Origin: Acidobacteriota bacterium
GTDB lineage: Bacteria > Acidobacteriota > Aminicenantia > Aminicenantales > Saccharicenantaceae
DNA length: 64,000 bases
Direction: 5' to 3'
NCBI GenBank assembly: GCA_028749205.1
Contig: JAQULR010000005.1
Location: 37,989 to 101,988, forward strand
A program made the translations under genes and the position numbers. The notes beneath the pieces were generated by a model. The model had not been told where the DNA came from. It did no database searches and saw only the letters and a list, made by a program, of their open reading frames with translations. This document shows positions 18,122 through 26,924 of the stretch, piece by piece (position 1 is the stretch's first letter; every line of letters begins with the position of its first letter).

Positions 18122-18550
18122 ATGAAGACTTATCATCCCAAAAAAGAAGAAGTTCACCAAAAGTGGTGGCTGGTTGATGCTGACGGCCAGATCCTTGGGC
18201 GTCTGGCTACCGAAATAGCCATTCTGTTGAGAGGGAAAAATAAACCTCAGTTTGCGCCGAATTTAGATGTCGGGGATTATGTGGTAGTGGTTAATTCTGA
18301 AAAGATCAAAGTGACCGGCAATAAGCTGGAAGATAAAATCTATCGCCATCACTCCCTCTATCCTGGTGGGCTGAGAGAGAAAAAACTCAAAGAAATGTTG
18401 GAGACCAAGCCAGAAGAGGTAATCAGGAAGGCTGTCTGGGGAATGATTCCCAAGAATAAGCTCGGGCGGGCCATTATCAAGAAACTTAAGGTTTATCGCG
18501 GCCCAGAACATCCGCATCAGGCCCAAAACCCTGAGGTATACAAGTTTTAG
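18122..18550 (+). CDS. rplM: 50S ribosomal protein L13
   Basis: 142 residues, normal length. Conserved [17 protein letters not shown] and [13 protein letters not shown] segments identify L13, an early-assembling 23S rRNA-binding protein. It heads the rplM-rpsI-rpsB-tsf-pyrH-frr cluster. Confidence 0.98.
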   Translation: MKTYHPKKEEVHQKWWLVDADGQILGRLATEIAILLRGKNKPQFAPNLDVGDYVVVVNSEKIKVTGNKLEDKIYRHHSLYPGGLREKKLKEMLETKPEEVIRKAVWGMIPKNKLGRAIIKKLKVYRGPEHPHQAQNPEVYKF

Positions 18551-18561
18551 TAGGAGGAACC

Positions 18562-18966
18562 TTGAGTCTGATTCAATATTATGGGACAGGCAAAAGAAAA
18601 AATGCCATTGCTCGGGTCTTTTTAAGAGCAGGCAAAGGTGATGTAACTCTGGTAGTCAATAAAAAGCTTCGGCCGTTTGAGGAATATTTCAAATTAGCAT
18701 CTCTACGTCAGACCATCCGTCAGCCGCTGATGGTTACAGAAACTGGGGATAAGTTTGATATTTTTATGAGAATTGAGGGGGGAGGCCTCCGAGGACAGGC
18801 TGAAGCTGTCCGTTTAGGCTTGGCCAGAGCCCTGGTTGAGTTTAATGGGGAATTGCGACCCGTTCTTAGAAATGCCAACCTGCTGACCAGGGATGCTAGG
18901 ATCAAGGAACGGAAAAAGTATGGCTTACTGGCTGCCAGAAAGGCACCACAGTACCATAAGAGATAA
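18562..18966 (+). CDS. rpsI: 30S ribosomal protein S9
   Basis: 134 residues ending in the invariant QYHKR tail, which reaches the ribosomal P site. It starts with TTG at 18562, preceded by TAGGAGGAA; the first residues [12 protein letters not shown] are conserved, which supports this start. It follows rplM by 11 nt. Confidence 0.98.
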   Translation: MSLIQYYGTGKRKNAIARVFLRAGKGDVTLVVNKKLRPFEEYFKLASLRQTIRQPLMVTETGDKFDIFMRIEGGGLRGQAEAVRLGLARALVEFNGELRPVLRNANLLTRDARIKERKKYGLLAARKAPQYHKR

Positions 18967-18990
18967 AGTCAAGAAAAGGGAGGAAGTCAT

Positions 18991-19779
18991 TTGGTTTCAG
19001 TAACTATGAAAGAACTCTTAGAAGCTGGTGTTCATTTTGGTCATCAAACTAGACGCTGGAACCCGAAGATGAAGGAATATATCTTCGGACAGAGAAATGG
19101 TATCTATATCATTGACCTCCAGAAGACTATCAAAAGCTTTAAGGAAGCCCTGCAATTTGTCAGGAGCGTTGCTGAAAGTGGGAAAGACATTTTATTTGTT
19201 GGGACCAAAAAGCAGGCTCAGGACATAATTCGGGATTATGCCTTGAAGTGTGAATCCAGTTATGTTAACCAGAGATGGCTGGGTGGGTTGTTAACTAATT
19301 TCAAAATAATTAGGACCAGTGTTGAAAAGCTAATTGAAATGGAAGAGATGAGAGAGGATGGACGCTGGGAGTTGCTATCTAAAAAAGAGCAATCCAGGAA
19401 AGAAAAAGTCTATCGCAAGCTGCAGAAAAATCTGGGCGGATTGAAAAACATGACCGAACTGCCTGGAGCCGTTTTTGTTATAGATTCTTCAAAAGAAGAA
19501 ATTGCCATTGCTGAAGCAAAAAAAGTGGGCATTCCGATTGTAGCTGTGGTGGATACCAACGGTGACCCCGAAGGGATAGATTATCCAATTCCCGGGAATG
19601 ATGATGCGGTCAGAGCTATTGAGATGTTTAGCTCCAAAATAGCTGAGGCCGTAATCGAGGGGAAAAAAGACCGACTGGCTAAAGGCTTGATGGAAGAAAA
19701 AAGAGAAGAAAGCCTGGCTGAGCCAACAATTGCTATTGAAGGTGAAGAAAAGGTAGAAGTCAGCGATAGTAAAGAATAA
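18991..19779 (+). CDS. rpsB: 30S ribosomal protein S2
   Basis: 262 residues with the conserved [19 protein letters not shown] block near the start and a Glu-rich tail. The TTG start at 18991 gives [12 protein letters not shown], the usual S2 N-terminus, and has GGGAGG upstream. Confidence 0.98.
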   Translation: MVSVTMKELLEAGVHFGHQTRRWNPKMKEYIFGQRNGIYIIDLQKTIKSFKEALQFVRSVAESGKDILFVGTKKQAQDIIRDYALKCESSYVNQRWLGGLLTNFKIIRTSVEKLIEMEEMREDGRWELLSKKEQSRKEKVYRKLQKNLGGLKNMTELPGAVFVIDSSKEEIAIAEAKKVGIPIVAVVDTNGDPEGIDYPIPGNDDAVRAIEMFSSKIAEAVIEGKKDRLAKGLMEEKREESLAEPTIAIEGEEKVEVSDSKE

Positions 19780-19801
19780 GACATCGGCAAAGGAGTGAAT
19801 T

Positions 19802-20728
19802 ATGGCGGAAATCAAAGCTGAACTGGTTAAAGCTTTAAGGGATAGAACTGGCATTGGAATGATGGAGTGCAAAGAGGCTCTCCAGGAGAGTGGAGGCGAT
19901 CTGGAAAAGGCCATTGAGATACTTAGGAAAAAAGGTCATGCCAGAGCCCAGGATAAAGAAGGCCGAGAGGCTGCAGATGGGGCGGTTGGAGCCTGGGTCT
20001 CAGCTCAGAGTCGAGTTGGAGTTTTGATCGAGGTTAATTGTGAAACGGATTTTGTGGCTAGAAATGATGAGTTTAAAGAACTGGTTCAGAACTTAGCCCA
20101 CCAAGTGGCCGAAAGTAACCCTGAATACATTGCAGAGCAAGATGTTCCTGAAGAGCTAAAAGGTCAGAAAGTCAGCTTGCTCGAGCAACCATATGTTAAT
20201 GATAATAAAATTAAAGTTAAGGACCTGGTTAGCTCTTATATTGCTAAATTTGGAGAAAACATAAAAATAAGAAGATTTCAGAGGTTAGCCCTGGAAGCTG
20301 ATCAAGGTTTGATAGGAGCTTATGTCCATGCTACCAATCGGCTTGGGGTATTGGTTGAGGTGATCTGCCAGACTGATTCTGTGGCCAGGAGCGAAGAATT
20401 CAGAGAGTTGGTTAAAAACCTGGCCATGCAAATAGCTGCAGCCAGTCCCCAATATATCTCTCCACAAGAAGTTCCTGCTGAGGTCGTTAGTAGAGAAAAA
20501 GAAATTATCAGGGCTCAGATTCAGGATACTAAGAAACCAGAGCAAATTATAGAGAAAATAGTTGAAGGAAAGCTGAATAAATATTACGGAGAAGTTTGTT
20601 TGCTGAATCAGCCATACATCAGGGATGATAAAATAAAAGTAAAAGACCTGATAGATAGCTATCTCTCCAAATTTGGAGAAAAGATTGAGGTGAAGCGTTT
20701 TGTCAGGTTTGAAATTGGCAAATATTAA
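19802..20728 (+). CDS. tsf: Elongation factor Ts
   Basis: 308 residues: an N-terminal UBA-like domain with TGIGMMECKEAL, then two core subdomains (about 59-167 and 168-308). Both carry near-parallel blocks (VLIEVNCETDFVARNDEF versus VLVEVICQTDSVARSEEF, and LLEQPYVNDNKIKVKDL versus LLNQPYIRDDKIKVKDL), and the second also holds the coiled-coil segment around EKIVEGKLNKYYGEV. It exchanges GDP on EF-Tu. The pseudo-repeat is normal for the family, though the similarity between halves is unusually clear. Confidence 0.97.
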   Translation: MAEIKAELVKALRDRTGIGMMECKEALQESGGDLEKAIEILRKKGHARAQDKEGREAADGAVGAWVSAQSRVGVLIEVNCETDFVARNDEFKELVQNLAHQVAESNPEYIAEQDVPEELKGQKVSLLEQPYVNDNKIKVKDLVSSYIAKFGENIKIRRFQRLALEADQGLIGAYVHATNRLGVLVEVICQTDSVARSEEFRELVKNLAMQIAAASPQYISPQEVPAEVVSREKEIIRAQIQDTKKPEQIIEKIVEGKLNKYYGEVCLLNQPYIRDDKIKVKDLIDSYLSKFGEKIEVKRFVRFEIGKY

Positions 20729-20743
20729 GACGCGGTCAGGATA

Positions 20744-21463
20744 ATGGATGAGGGCAGGCCACTTTATAAGCGGGTATTGCTGAAACTTTCGGGGGAAGCT
20801 CTACTGGGCGAGCAGCCTTATGGGCTTGATTTCAAGAGAGTGCGAACTATTGCCCAGGAACTCAGACAGATTCAGCAATTGGGAGTTGACATTGCCATAA
20901 TGATTGGTGGCGGAAATATTTTTCGTGGTTCAGTTGGGGTGAAAGAAGGCATGGACCGAGTTGTAGCTGATCATATCGGGTTATTAGCCACGGTGATCAA
21001 CGGGATTGCTCTTCAGGATGCTTTGGAAAAAGAGGGTGTCAACACCAGATTAATTTCAGCTCTGGAAATCAGATCTGTAGCTGAACCTTTTATCCGCCGT
21101 CGAGCCTTGCGACATCTGGAAAAGGGACGGGTCATAATTTTTACTGCTGGTCTTGGCAGTCCATATTTCACCACCGATACTGCGGCTGCCCTTCGGGCTT
21201 TGGAAATCAAAGCCGAAGTAATCCTGAAAGCTACCAAGGTAGATGGTGTCTATACCGCTGATCCGATGGTGGAAGCCCAAGCTACCAAATTCGATTTTAT
21301 CGGGTTCCAGGAAGTAATCCAGCAAGAATTGAAGGTAATGGATAGCACCGCTATCACTCTATGCAAAGATAATAATTTGCCAATCATAGTTTTTAACCTT
21401 AATGTTCCTGGCAACATCAAAAAAGCTGTGCTGGGCGAAAGAGTCGGGACCAAGGTTTCCTGA
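20744..21463 (+). CDS. pyrH: UMP kinase
   Basis: 239 residues with the PyrH signatures [21 protein letters not shown] and DTAAALRA. It makes UDP from UMP in pyrimidine nucleotide synthesis. It sits between tsf and frr in the conserved order, 15 nt after tsf. Confidence 0.97.
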   Translation: MDEGRPLYKRVLLKLSGEALLGEQPYGLDFKRVRTIAQELRQIQQLGVDIAIMIGGGNIFRGSVGVKEGMDRVVADHIGLLATVINGIALQDALEKEGVNTRLISALEIRSVAEPFIRRRALRHLEKGRVIIFTAGLGSPYFTTDTAAALRALEIKAEVILKATKVDGVYTADPMVEAQATKFDFIGFQEVIQQELKVMDSTAITLCKDNNLPIIVFNLNVPGNIKKAVLGERVGTKVS

Positions 21464-21496
21464 GATTTGTTAGACACTATATTTAGGAGGGCCTAA

Positions 21497-22054
21497 ATGG
21501 TGAAAGATGCCTTAAGAGAGCTGGAAAAGAAAATGAAAACCTCCATTGAGCATTTCCGCAAGGAGATCAGCAAATTACGCACCGGCCGGGCCAACATCAG
21601 CATTTTTGAAGACATTAAGGTTATGTATTACGGCACCTTAACTCCAGTTAACCAGGTAGCCACTATCGGCGTTCCAGACCCAACACTTATTACCGTTCAG
21701 CCCTGGGATCCAACTCTGATGGAAGCTGTGGAAAAAGCTATCCGCTCTTCTGATTTCGGCTTTAACCCCATTAACGATGGCCGGGTGATTAAGGTTCCGA
21801 TTCCACCGCTGGATGAGGAAAGAAGACAGGAACTGGCCAAAAAAGTCAGCAAAATGCTGGAGGAAGAGAAGACAACCCTCAGGAATATACGGCGAGAGAG
21901 TAAAGAATATATTGAAGAGCTGGAGAAGGACAAAAAGATCAGTGAGGACGAGAAATTCCAGGGTCTGGAAAAGCTTCAAGAACTTCTGGACCTCTACATC
22001 AAACAAGCTGAAGAGATAGCTGCGGCTAAAGAAAAAGAGATTCTCCAGGCCTGA
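21497..22054 (+). CDS. frr: Ribosome recycling factor
   Basis: 185 residues with the typical RTGRANISIFEDIKVMYYG segment and helical, charged C-terminal half. It splits post-termination ribosomes together with EF-G. RBS AGGAGG lies just upstream of the ATG. It closes the ribosomal cluster and runs convergently towards lolA with only 9 nt between stops. Confidence 0.98.
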   Translation: MVKDALRELEKKMKTSIEHFRKEISKLRTGRANISIFEDIKVMYYGTLTPVNQVATIGVPDPTLITVQPWDPTLMEAVEKAIRSSDFGFNPINDGRVIKVPIPPLDEERRQELAKKVSKMLEEEKTTLRNIRRESKEYIEELEKDKKISEDEKFQGLEKLQELLDLYIKQAEEIAAAKEKEILQA

Positions 22055-22063
22055 TAGCCCGGC

Positions 22064-22795
22064 TTATGGATGCTGTCTAATGGAACCGGCTTCGATTATT
22101 TCACAATCCGGGGGGATCCTTAGATCAAAGATTTCTTCGGGGATTTTCTGATCGATTCTAACTCGTTCAAAGTGGTATTCCAGTTTGCTACCTATTGGTT
22201 CAAAGAAAATTGCTTTGGCGATCATCCAGTTGTGGCTGTCTATTTCCAGAAGAATGTAAGAAAACTGGCTTTCTTCCCTCGGGGTCAATTTTAGCTGATA
22301 AGCCTTTTTTCTCTGGCTGGGAAAGGGATTGAACTCGACCTGATATCGCTCTAAAATAGAAAAACTCCCGGAGAGCAAACCCAAAATTTCCGATTCTTGG
22401 ACTTCTGATTCGGCAGCGTTTCTTATCAACTGATTATCTTCCGGAAAATAAAGCCAGAACTTGTCATTTTTAACTACAAAGATTTGTTTCTCAGGAGAGC
22501 TGTATTCCCAACGCATCCTATCCGGTCGGCGGATGAACAACTGCCCCCGTCCTAAAAGGGGTTCCTGAACTCCCGTTGAATAATAGAATTGTTTGAAATC
22601 GGCCTTGAGAGTGTTAATAGAATTAAGCCTTTTTTCAAGCTCCTGGGCTATTTCCTGAGCTGTCAGGTCAGAAGCTAATAAACTATTTACAGGCGGACCG
22701 ATCAGCCAGATTAGAATCAGCAGGCCAGGCAGGCTTCTTACCGTGGAAGCCACCATCGCTTTCCAGTTCGGGCTCGTTTTTTGGATGCTTAGCAT
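22064..22795 (-). CDS. lolA: Outer-membrane lipoprotein carrier protein LolA
   Basis: 243 residues with a signal peptide; a second in-frame ATG at codon 14 would give a more compact one. The mature region shows LolA features: LNSINTLKADFKQFYYS, a GRGQLFIRRPDRMRWEY block and VKNDKFWLYFPEDNQ. LolA shuttles lipoproteins across the periplasm, which supports a diderm envelope. It is transcribed alone on the minus strand. Confidence 0.9.
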   Translation of the reverse strand: MLSIQKTSPNWKAMVASTVRSLPGLLILIWLIGPPVNSLLASDLTAQEIAQELEKRLNSINTLKADFKQFYYSTGVQEPLLGRGQLFIRRPDRMRWEYSSPEKQIFVVKNDKFWLYFPEDNQLIRNAAESEVQESEILGLLSGSFSILERYQVEFNPFPSQRKKAYQLKLTPREESQFSYILLEIDSHNWMIAKAIFFEPIGSKLEYHFERVRIDQKIPEEIFDLRIPPDCEIIEAGSIRQHP

Positions 22796-23217
22796 TTCTA
22801 CGACTCTGATTGCTTGAAATTGCCTTTATTTTCCCTGACTAAGGGTAGATTGTCAATCATCGGGTCAGAAGCTGACCCAGGTCAGGCAGGATCAATCTTG
22901 AATAATGCAGCCCAGACAACCTGAATAAAAAGCCTTGGAGAAAAGCCAGCTCTCTTATATATGGATACGGGTTATTATTAAAAATGATTCTTCTCCCGAT
23001 TAGTTGATGAAAAAATGAACGCGTTATTGAATAATTATAAGATTTCATTGAGGCAATCATGGATATTAAGAGCAAAAATATCAGTGAGAGAATATGGAGA
23101 AAGCTTTATCTGTTGTATAGTTGATCTTAACTCTAATGAAAATAAGAACTTATGCATATCTTAAGCTTTTTGCTGGATAAATTTTCATCAACTAATTTGG
23201 AGGAGAGCCTTAAAAAC
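22796..23217. other. Intergenic region between lolA and the AMMECR1 gene
   Basis: 422 nt, AT-rich and without a convincing gene on either strand. A short GGGTCAGAAGCTGACCC inverted repeat (22861-22877) lies just upstream of lolA on the minus strand and may be an operator or hairpin. Open frames here lack ribosome-binding sites and coding character. Confidence 0.5.
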
Positions 23218-23790
23218 TTAAGCTTTTTGGAAGTCTTCTTCTGAAAAAACCTGAGCTTCAAAAACCTGTAGCTCAACTCCTCGCTTCCATTCATCTGCTG
23301 GCAAGCCGGCTTTGAGACAGCCATGACTGAGATAAGTTTCCAGGTCCCAGCCATATTCCGACGGGACCTGGGGCAGCAGCAGTCCACTGTTATGTCCCTT
23401 GCTGATAATTATTCCATGCTTGCCAACTACTACTTCCTCTGGCCCGGTGACCTTGTGGGGAGAAGTCAAGACTGAGATCTCAACAGTCAGATCCTGGAGT
23501 TCATCTTCTTCAAGGGGAGGAAATCGGTAGTCTTCAGTGGCTGCAGCCACGGCCATCTCGATTATTGTCTGGTAAAGGGGCTTATAAGGCAGAGGATAAC
23601 CTATGCAGCCTCTAAGTTGTCCGTTAACTTTCAGAGTAACAAAAGCCCCCCTTTTTTCCTTAAGCCTGGGATTCTGAACCTGGACTGACAGCAGTTCCCT
23701 GTTTTTTAAATAATGGATAATGGACTGACGGGCCAGTTGAAGGAGAAACTTTTTTTCCTCATCATTCAGATAATCTGACTTCTCAGTCAT
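23218..23790 (-). CDS. amrA: AMMECR1-domain protein (AmmeMemoRadiSam system protein A-like)
   Basis: 190 residues from the ATG at 23790, which has GGAGG 7 nt upstream. The AMMECR1 signature LRGCIGYPLPYKPLYQT and the later RFPPLEEDEL and PQVPSEYGWD blocks are clear. This family is often found beside Memo-like and radical SAM genes; here neither partner is adjacent. Biochemical activity is not established. It overlaps the upstream small gene by 8 nt, so the two form an operon. Confidence 0.9.
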   Translation of the reverse strand: MTEKSDYLNDEEKKFLLQLARQSIIHYLKNRELLSVQVQNPRLKEKRGAFVTLKVNGQLRGCIGYPLPYKPLYQTIIEMAVAAATEDYRFPPLEEDELQDLTVEISVLTSPHKVTGPEEVVVGKHGIIISKGHNSGLLLPQVPSEYGWDLETYLSHGCLKAGLPADEWKRGVELQVFEAQVFSEEDFQKA

Positions 23791-24184
23791 CAGCAACCTC
23801 CATTTCCATAATTATCTGTCCAAGAGGTTCAAAGAAAAACCTGTGGTCAAAATTTACCAGATAAACCTCAGGCCTTAGCTCTTGCCCAGTTTTTGTTGCC
23901 AGGTTTAAAAATATTTTTTCATAAAAAAGTGGATTCAGAACTTTTTTAAGTTCTCTGGATTTAGAATTGAGACTGAATACTCCTAAGATCTCTTTGCCCT
24001 GATTTTTTTCCACCTGGAAAAAAAACTCGGAATTTAGCAACTGCCTCCAGGACAGAACAAGAATTCTCTCTACGAATAATCCTTGACCAGTTCTTTTCCC
24101 CAGCAGATAGCCCTGTACCTGGCTGCCTGAGAATGATCTAAGAAGCAATTCGTTTAAAGCTTCGCTGAGGATGATTACCTTCAT
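23783..24184 (-). CDS. Hypothetical protein upstream of AMMECR1
   Basis: 133 residues from an ATG at 24184, giving MKVIILSEALNELLLRSF; the frame continues upstream but without a plausible start. No family recognised. The pattern of alternating hydrophobic strands and a GYLLGKRTGQGLFVE segment is loosely like an MPN/JAB-type fold without its metal-binding residues; that is speculation. A TATAAT-like box lies at 24201-24206 on the minus strand. The stop overlaps the AMMECR1 gene, suggesting coupled translation. Confidence 0.65.
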   Translation of the reverse strand: MKVIILSEALNELLLRSFSGSQVQGYLLGKRTGQGLFVERILVLSWRQLLNSEFFFQVEKNQGKEILGVFSLNSKSRELKKVLNPLFYEKIFLNLATKTGQELRPEVYLVNFDHRFFFEPLGQIIMEMEVADD

Positions 24185-24238
24185 GTCTCTAACCAAAAAA
24201 ATTATAGCACAGCAGCAATCAGGCCAGCAAAAATTTAC

Positions 24239-24267
24239 TTGACCGCTATTTCTGGTTGACATAATAT
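24239..24267 (+). promoter_or_regulatory. Promoter for the MBL-fold hydrolase gene
   Basis: TTGACC at 24239-24244, 17-nt spacer, TAATAT at 24262-24267, 23 nt upstream of the proposed start. Confidence 0.6.
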
Positions 24268-24290
24268 AAGCTTGGCCGGTAGGAATGATA

Positions 24291-24911
24291 ATGAATTACC
24301 AGCTAATAGTTGTCGGTCCACTGGAAACTAACTGCTATCTTTTTTTCTGCCAGGAGACCAGAGAATGTGCCATCATAGATCCAGGAGCTGAGGCTGAAAG
24401 GATTTTTCCTATAATAACTCAACTGAGTCTAAAACCCATTATTGTTCTAAATACTCATGGCCATGTAGATCACACTGGAGCCAATCTTGAAATGAAAGAC
24501 AGATATGGGGTACCCATAGCTCTGCATCAGAATGACTTGTCTTTACTGGAAGAAAACCTACAACTAGAATTCGAGCTGATGTTAGGAGCTAAGCCCAGCC
24601 CCAGACCTGACCAGATTCTGACTGATGGTGATGAGATTAAAGTTGGGCAGACCAAACTTCAGGTAATTCATACCCCCGGTCATAGCCTTGGCAGTGTTTG
24701 TTTTTACACCCCAGGTTTGCTTTTCTCCGGGGATACCCTGTTTTATGGAGGAGTCGGCCGCACTGATTTGCCTGGGGGTTCCTGGAAGGACCTGATGAAC
24801 TCTATAAAAAACCGGGTCCTGACTTATCCGGATGAGACAATCGTTTTGCCAGGGCACGGTCCAAGGACTACTATTGCTGGGGAAAAAGAATCCAACCCTT
24901 TTCTCGAATAA
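24291..24911 (+). CDS. MBL-fold metallo-hydrolase, glyoxalase II-like
   Basis: 206 residues from the ATG at 24291, which is better spaced from the AGGA than the ATG at 24285. The metal-binding motif THGHVDH is present, with further ligands in HTPGHSLGS, FSGDTLF and LPGHGP. The short form without a C-terminal helical domain is common in bacteria and is usually annotated as hydroxyacylglutathione hydrolase-like. The true thioester substrate is unknown. It is monocistronic with its own promoter. Confidence 0.88.
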   Translation: MNYQLIVVGPLETNCYLFFCQETRECAIIDPGAEAERIFPIITQLSLKPIIVLNTHGHVDHTGANLEMKDRYGVPIALHQNDLSLLEENLQLEFELMLGAKPSPRPDQILTDGDEIKVGQTKLQVIHTPGHSLGSVCFYTPGLLFSGDTLFYGGVGRTDLPGGSWKDLMNSIKNRVLTYPDETIVLPGHGPRTTIAGEKESNPFLE

Positions 24912-24930
24912 ATAAGCTGTATCGCTGGGA

Positions 24931-25056
24931 TTATTCATAAAACTGAGTAGGTTCCGGTATTTTTAATTATCTTTGATAAGAAAATCGGCAAGGAGAATAA
25001 TTTAGGGGAATAAGAAAAAGGCCAGGTATCGTGGATTATTAGTGAATAAATCTGAA
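24931..25056 (+). repeat. Dispersed intergenic repeat, copy 1
   Basis: Starts TTATTCATAAAACTGAGTAG and contains TTTGATAAGAAAATCGG, matching the reverse complement of the copy at 36527-36698. Its right end TGGATTATTAGTGAATA matches the reverse complement of ATTCACCAATAATCCA at 36777-36792. It fills the gap between the MBL hydrolase and xerD-like genes. Confidence 0.6.
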
Positions 25057-25074
25057 TAACTGGAAGTGGGTCGA

Positions 25075-25977
25075 ATGAAACCAATAAAACCAAAGCAAGA
25101 AGATCTACTCAAGATATATTGCGATTATTTAGCAGTGGAGAAAGGGCTATCAGCCAATAGCATAAGTTCTTATGCTCTGGATATAAGAAAATTGTTTGAT
25201 TTTCTTAACAAGGGGAGCGAGGGTATCCTTAAATTAAAGGAGAAAGACCTGGTTAATTTTATCCATCTTCAGGCTCAATCCGGACTTTCTCCTCGGTCCT
25301 TAGCCAGGCTGGTGTCTTCACTAAAGTCTTTTTTCAAATTTCTGGTGCTGGAAAATTATCTTAATAATAACCCGGCTGAGGGTTTGTCCTCTCCCTCTCT
25401 CTGGATGACTCTGCCAAAGGTCTTGTCAGTAGAAGAAGTGGAAGCTCTGCTGGACAAACCTGACCTGAAAAAACCTCAAGGGATAAGAGACCGGGCCATC
25501 TTGGAAATACTTTATGGTAGCGGGTTGCGAGTCTCAGAATTAATTTCTCTGGAACTCAAGGATCTGAGGTTTTCACAGAGCTTCTTGATCTGCAAGGGCA
25601 AAGGAAGTAAAGAAAGAATTGTTCCCATGGGGCGGTCAGCCTGCCAATGGCTGAAAACCTATTTAGAAGAAGTCAGGCCTCTCTGGGACAAGTATGGCTC
25701 GGCAATTCTTTTTTTAACCAGGCGGGGAAAAGCTTTTACCAGGCAAGGAATCTGGAAAATACTTAAAGGCTACGGTCAGGAAACAGGACTGAGAGATAAA
25801 ATACATCCCCATATCCTCAGGCATTCCTTTGCTACTCACCTTCTGGAACGCGGGGCAGACTTGCGCTCTGTCCAGATGCTTCTCGGTCACAGTCAGATTA
25901 CCACTACTCAAATATATACCCATGTCAGCCGGCAAAGGCTGAAACAGATTTATGATCGCTTTCATCCGAGGGCTTGA
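25075..25977 (+). CDS. xerD: Tyrosine recombinase XerC/XerD-like
   Basis: 300 residues from ATG 25075 (GTG three codons earlier is possible). An N-terminal SAM-like core-binding domain (about 5-90) precedes the catalytic domain, with the family residues Arg in GSGLRVSEL, Lys in GKGSKERIVP, His-x-x-Arg in HPHILRHSF, His in LLGHSQ and the nucleophile Tyr in TQIYTHV. Size and lack of other domains point to the chromosome-dimer-resolving Xer type rather than a phage integrase. Its 3' end is overlapped by the gene on the other strand. Confidence 0.92.
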   Translation: MKPIKPKQEDLLKIYCDYLAVEKGLSANSISSYALDIRKLFDFLNKGSEGILKLKEKDLVNFIHLQAQSGLSPRSLARLVSSLKSFFKFLVLENYLNNNPAEGLSSPSLWMTLPKVLSVEEVEALLDKPDLKKPQGIRDRAILEILYGSGLRVSELISLELKDLRFSQSFLICKGKGSKERIVPMGRSACQWLKTYLEEVRPLWDKYGSAILFLTRRGKAFTRQGIWKILKGYGQETGLRDKIHPHILRHSFATHLLERGADLRSVQMLLGHSQITTTQIYTHVSRQRLKQIYDRFHPRA

Positions 25978-26640
25978 GTTCCACTCAATATCATATTTCC
26001 GTAGCTCCACCGTAACTTTAACCTTGCTTTTCTGGAAAACGGCTCTGGATCTGGCTCCGGACAGAAGACTTTCTTCCTGCCAGCTGAAAGTCTTCTGGAC
26101 TTCGTTTCGGTTCAAGTCTTTCCTTGGAAAGGAAATATCTCTGATTCCCTGGACCTTTCTTTTAATCTGCAATTCCTCAGGCCGTCTCCGATTCCAGGGA
26201 ATTGAAGGTAACAGCAGGTTTATTTCTCCCGGGAGCTCTTGACCCGAATGACTAATGACCTCGGGCTCTAACGAATAGTAAAAACTGATTTCTTGTTCCT
26301 TTCCCTCTATATAGTCAAGCTTAAGGTTCGGAGGCGGAATTGAAAGTGAAATAGTGGACAGAGGTTCTTGTTCTGTGCTGGCAGTCAGCAGCCAGTGGGG
26401 TTGACAGGTGCCCAAATGATAGATTATGAAATCGAGCTCATCCTCTTCAATAAAACCGTACCATTCCGACTCCAGTAAATAATATCCTGCCGAGGGATTA
26501 GAGGAAGCCACCTGGTACTCCCCCTGGATGCGCAGGTTAAAAGATACCTGCCAGGATCTGGCGGGTTGATAAAAACTGGGGTCGGATCCTACAACTGGAG
26601 CCAAGGCCATAATTAGCCAGGCAATCATTTGAGTAACCAT
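25714..26640 (-). CDS. Secreted hypothetical protein, 3' end runs into xerD
   Basis: 308 residues from ATG 26640, which is preceded by AGGAGAAGG; the frame extends upstream to a TTG. The N-terminus is a signal peptide (LIMALAPVVGS). The body is beta-rich with no recognised family; it resembles secreted proteins of unknown function with a C-terminal VKVTVELRKYDIEW strand. The last 88 or so codons lie antisense inside the xerD coding region and look unlike a natural protein end, so the native stop may have been lost. The core up to about 25980 is likely real. Confidence 0.65.
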   Translation of the reverse strand: MVTQMIAWLIMALAPVVGSDPSFYQPARSWQVSFNLRIQGEYQVASSNPSAGYYLLESEWYGFIEEDELDFIIYHLGTCQPHWLLTASTEQEPLSTISLSIPPPNLKLDYIEGKEQEISFYYSLEPEVISHSGQELPGEINLLLPSIPWNRRRPEELQIKRKVQGIRDISFPRKDLNRNEVQKTFSWQEESLLSGARSRAVFQKSKVKVTVELRKYDIEWNSSPRMKAIINLFQPLPADMGIYLSSGNLTVTEKHLDRAQVCPAFQKVSSKGMPEDMGMYFISQSCFLTVAFKYFPDSLPGKSFSPPG

Positions 26641-26784
26641 AAACCTTCTCCTCGTCGAGACCCTAACCTTCAAATTAATTCTAAACCAGACTAAGTGGTT
26701 TTGACAAATAAGTTGAATAATCTATCTGGGCAGGAATAATCATTAAAAGTGTTTACTACCTTCAAAAGAATTTATTATCCTGCT

Positions 26785-26858
26785 TTATTTATAGAACTGA
26801 GCATGTCTCGGGATCCTCACTTAACATTGATAAGAGAATCTGGAAATGATACGATTTT
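26785..26858 (+). repeat. Dispersed intergenic repeat, copy 2 (partial)
   Basis: TTATTTATAGAACTGAGCAT followed by TCTCGGGATCCTCACTTAAC and ATTGATAAGAGAATC matches copy 1 and the reverse complement of the 36.6-kb copy, including GATACGATTTT. The other end is not recognisable. It lies in the 284-nt gap upstream of the metallophosphoesterase gene. Confidence 0.55.
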
Positions 26859-26924
26859 AATGTTTGTAAACCTGATTTTCCCGGAGAATTAGGTTACATA
26901 AAAACGCCCTGTAAGGAGGCAGGG

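Noticed and set aside
19802..20728. Internal duplication in EF-Ts as a novelty
   Set aside because: Two related core subdomains are normal in EF-Ts; only the degree of similarity is higher than usual.
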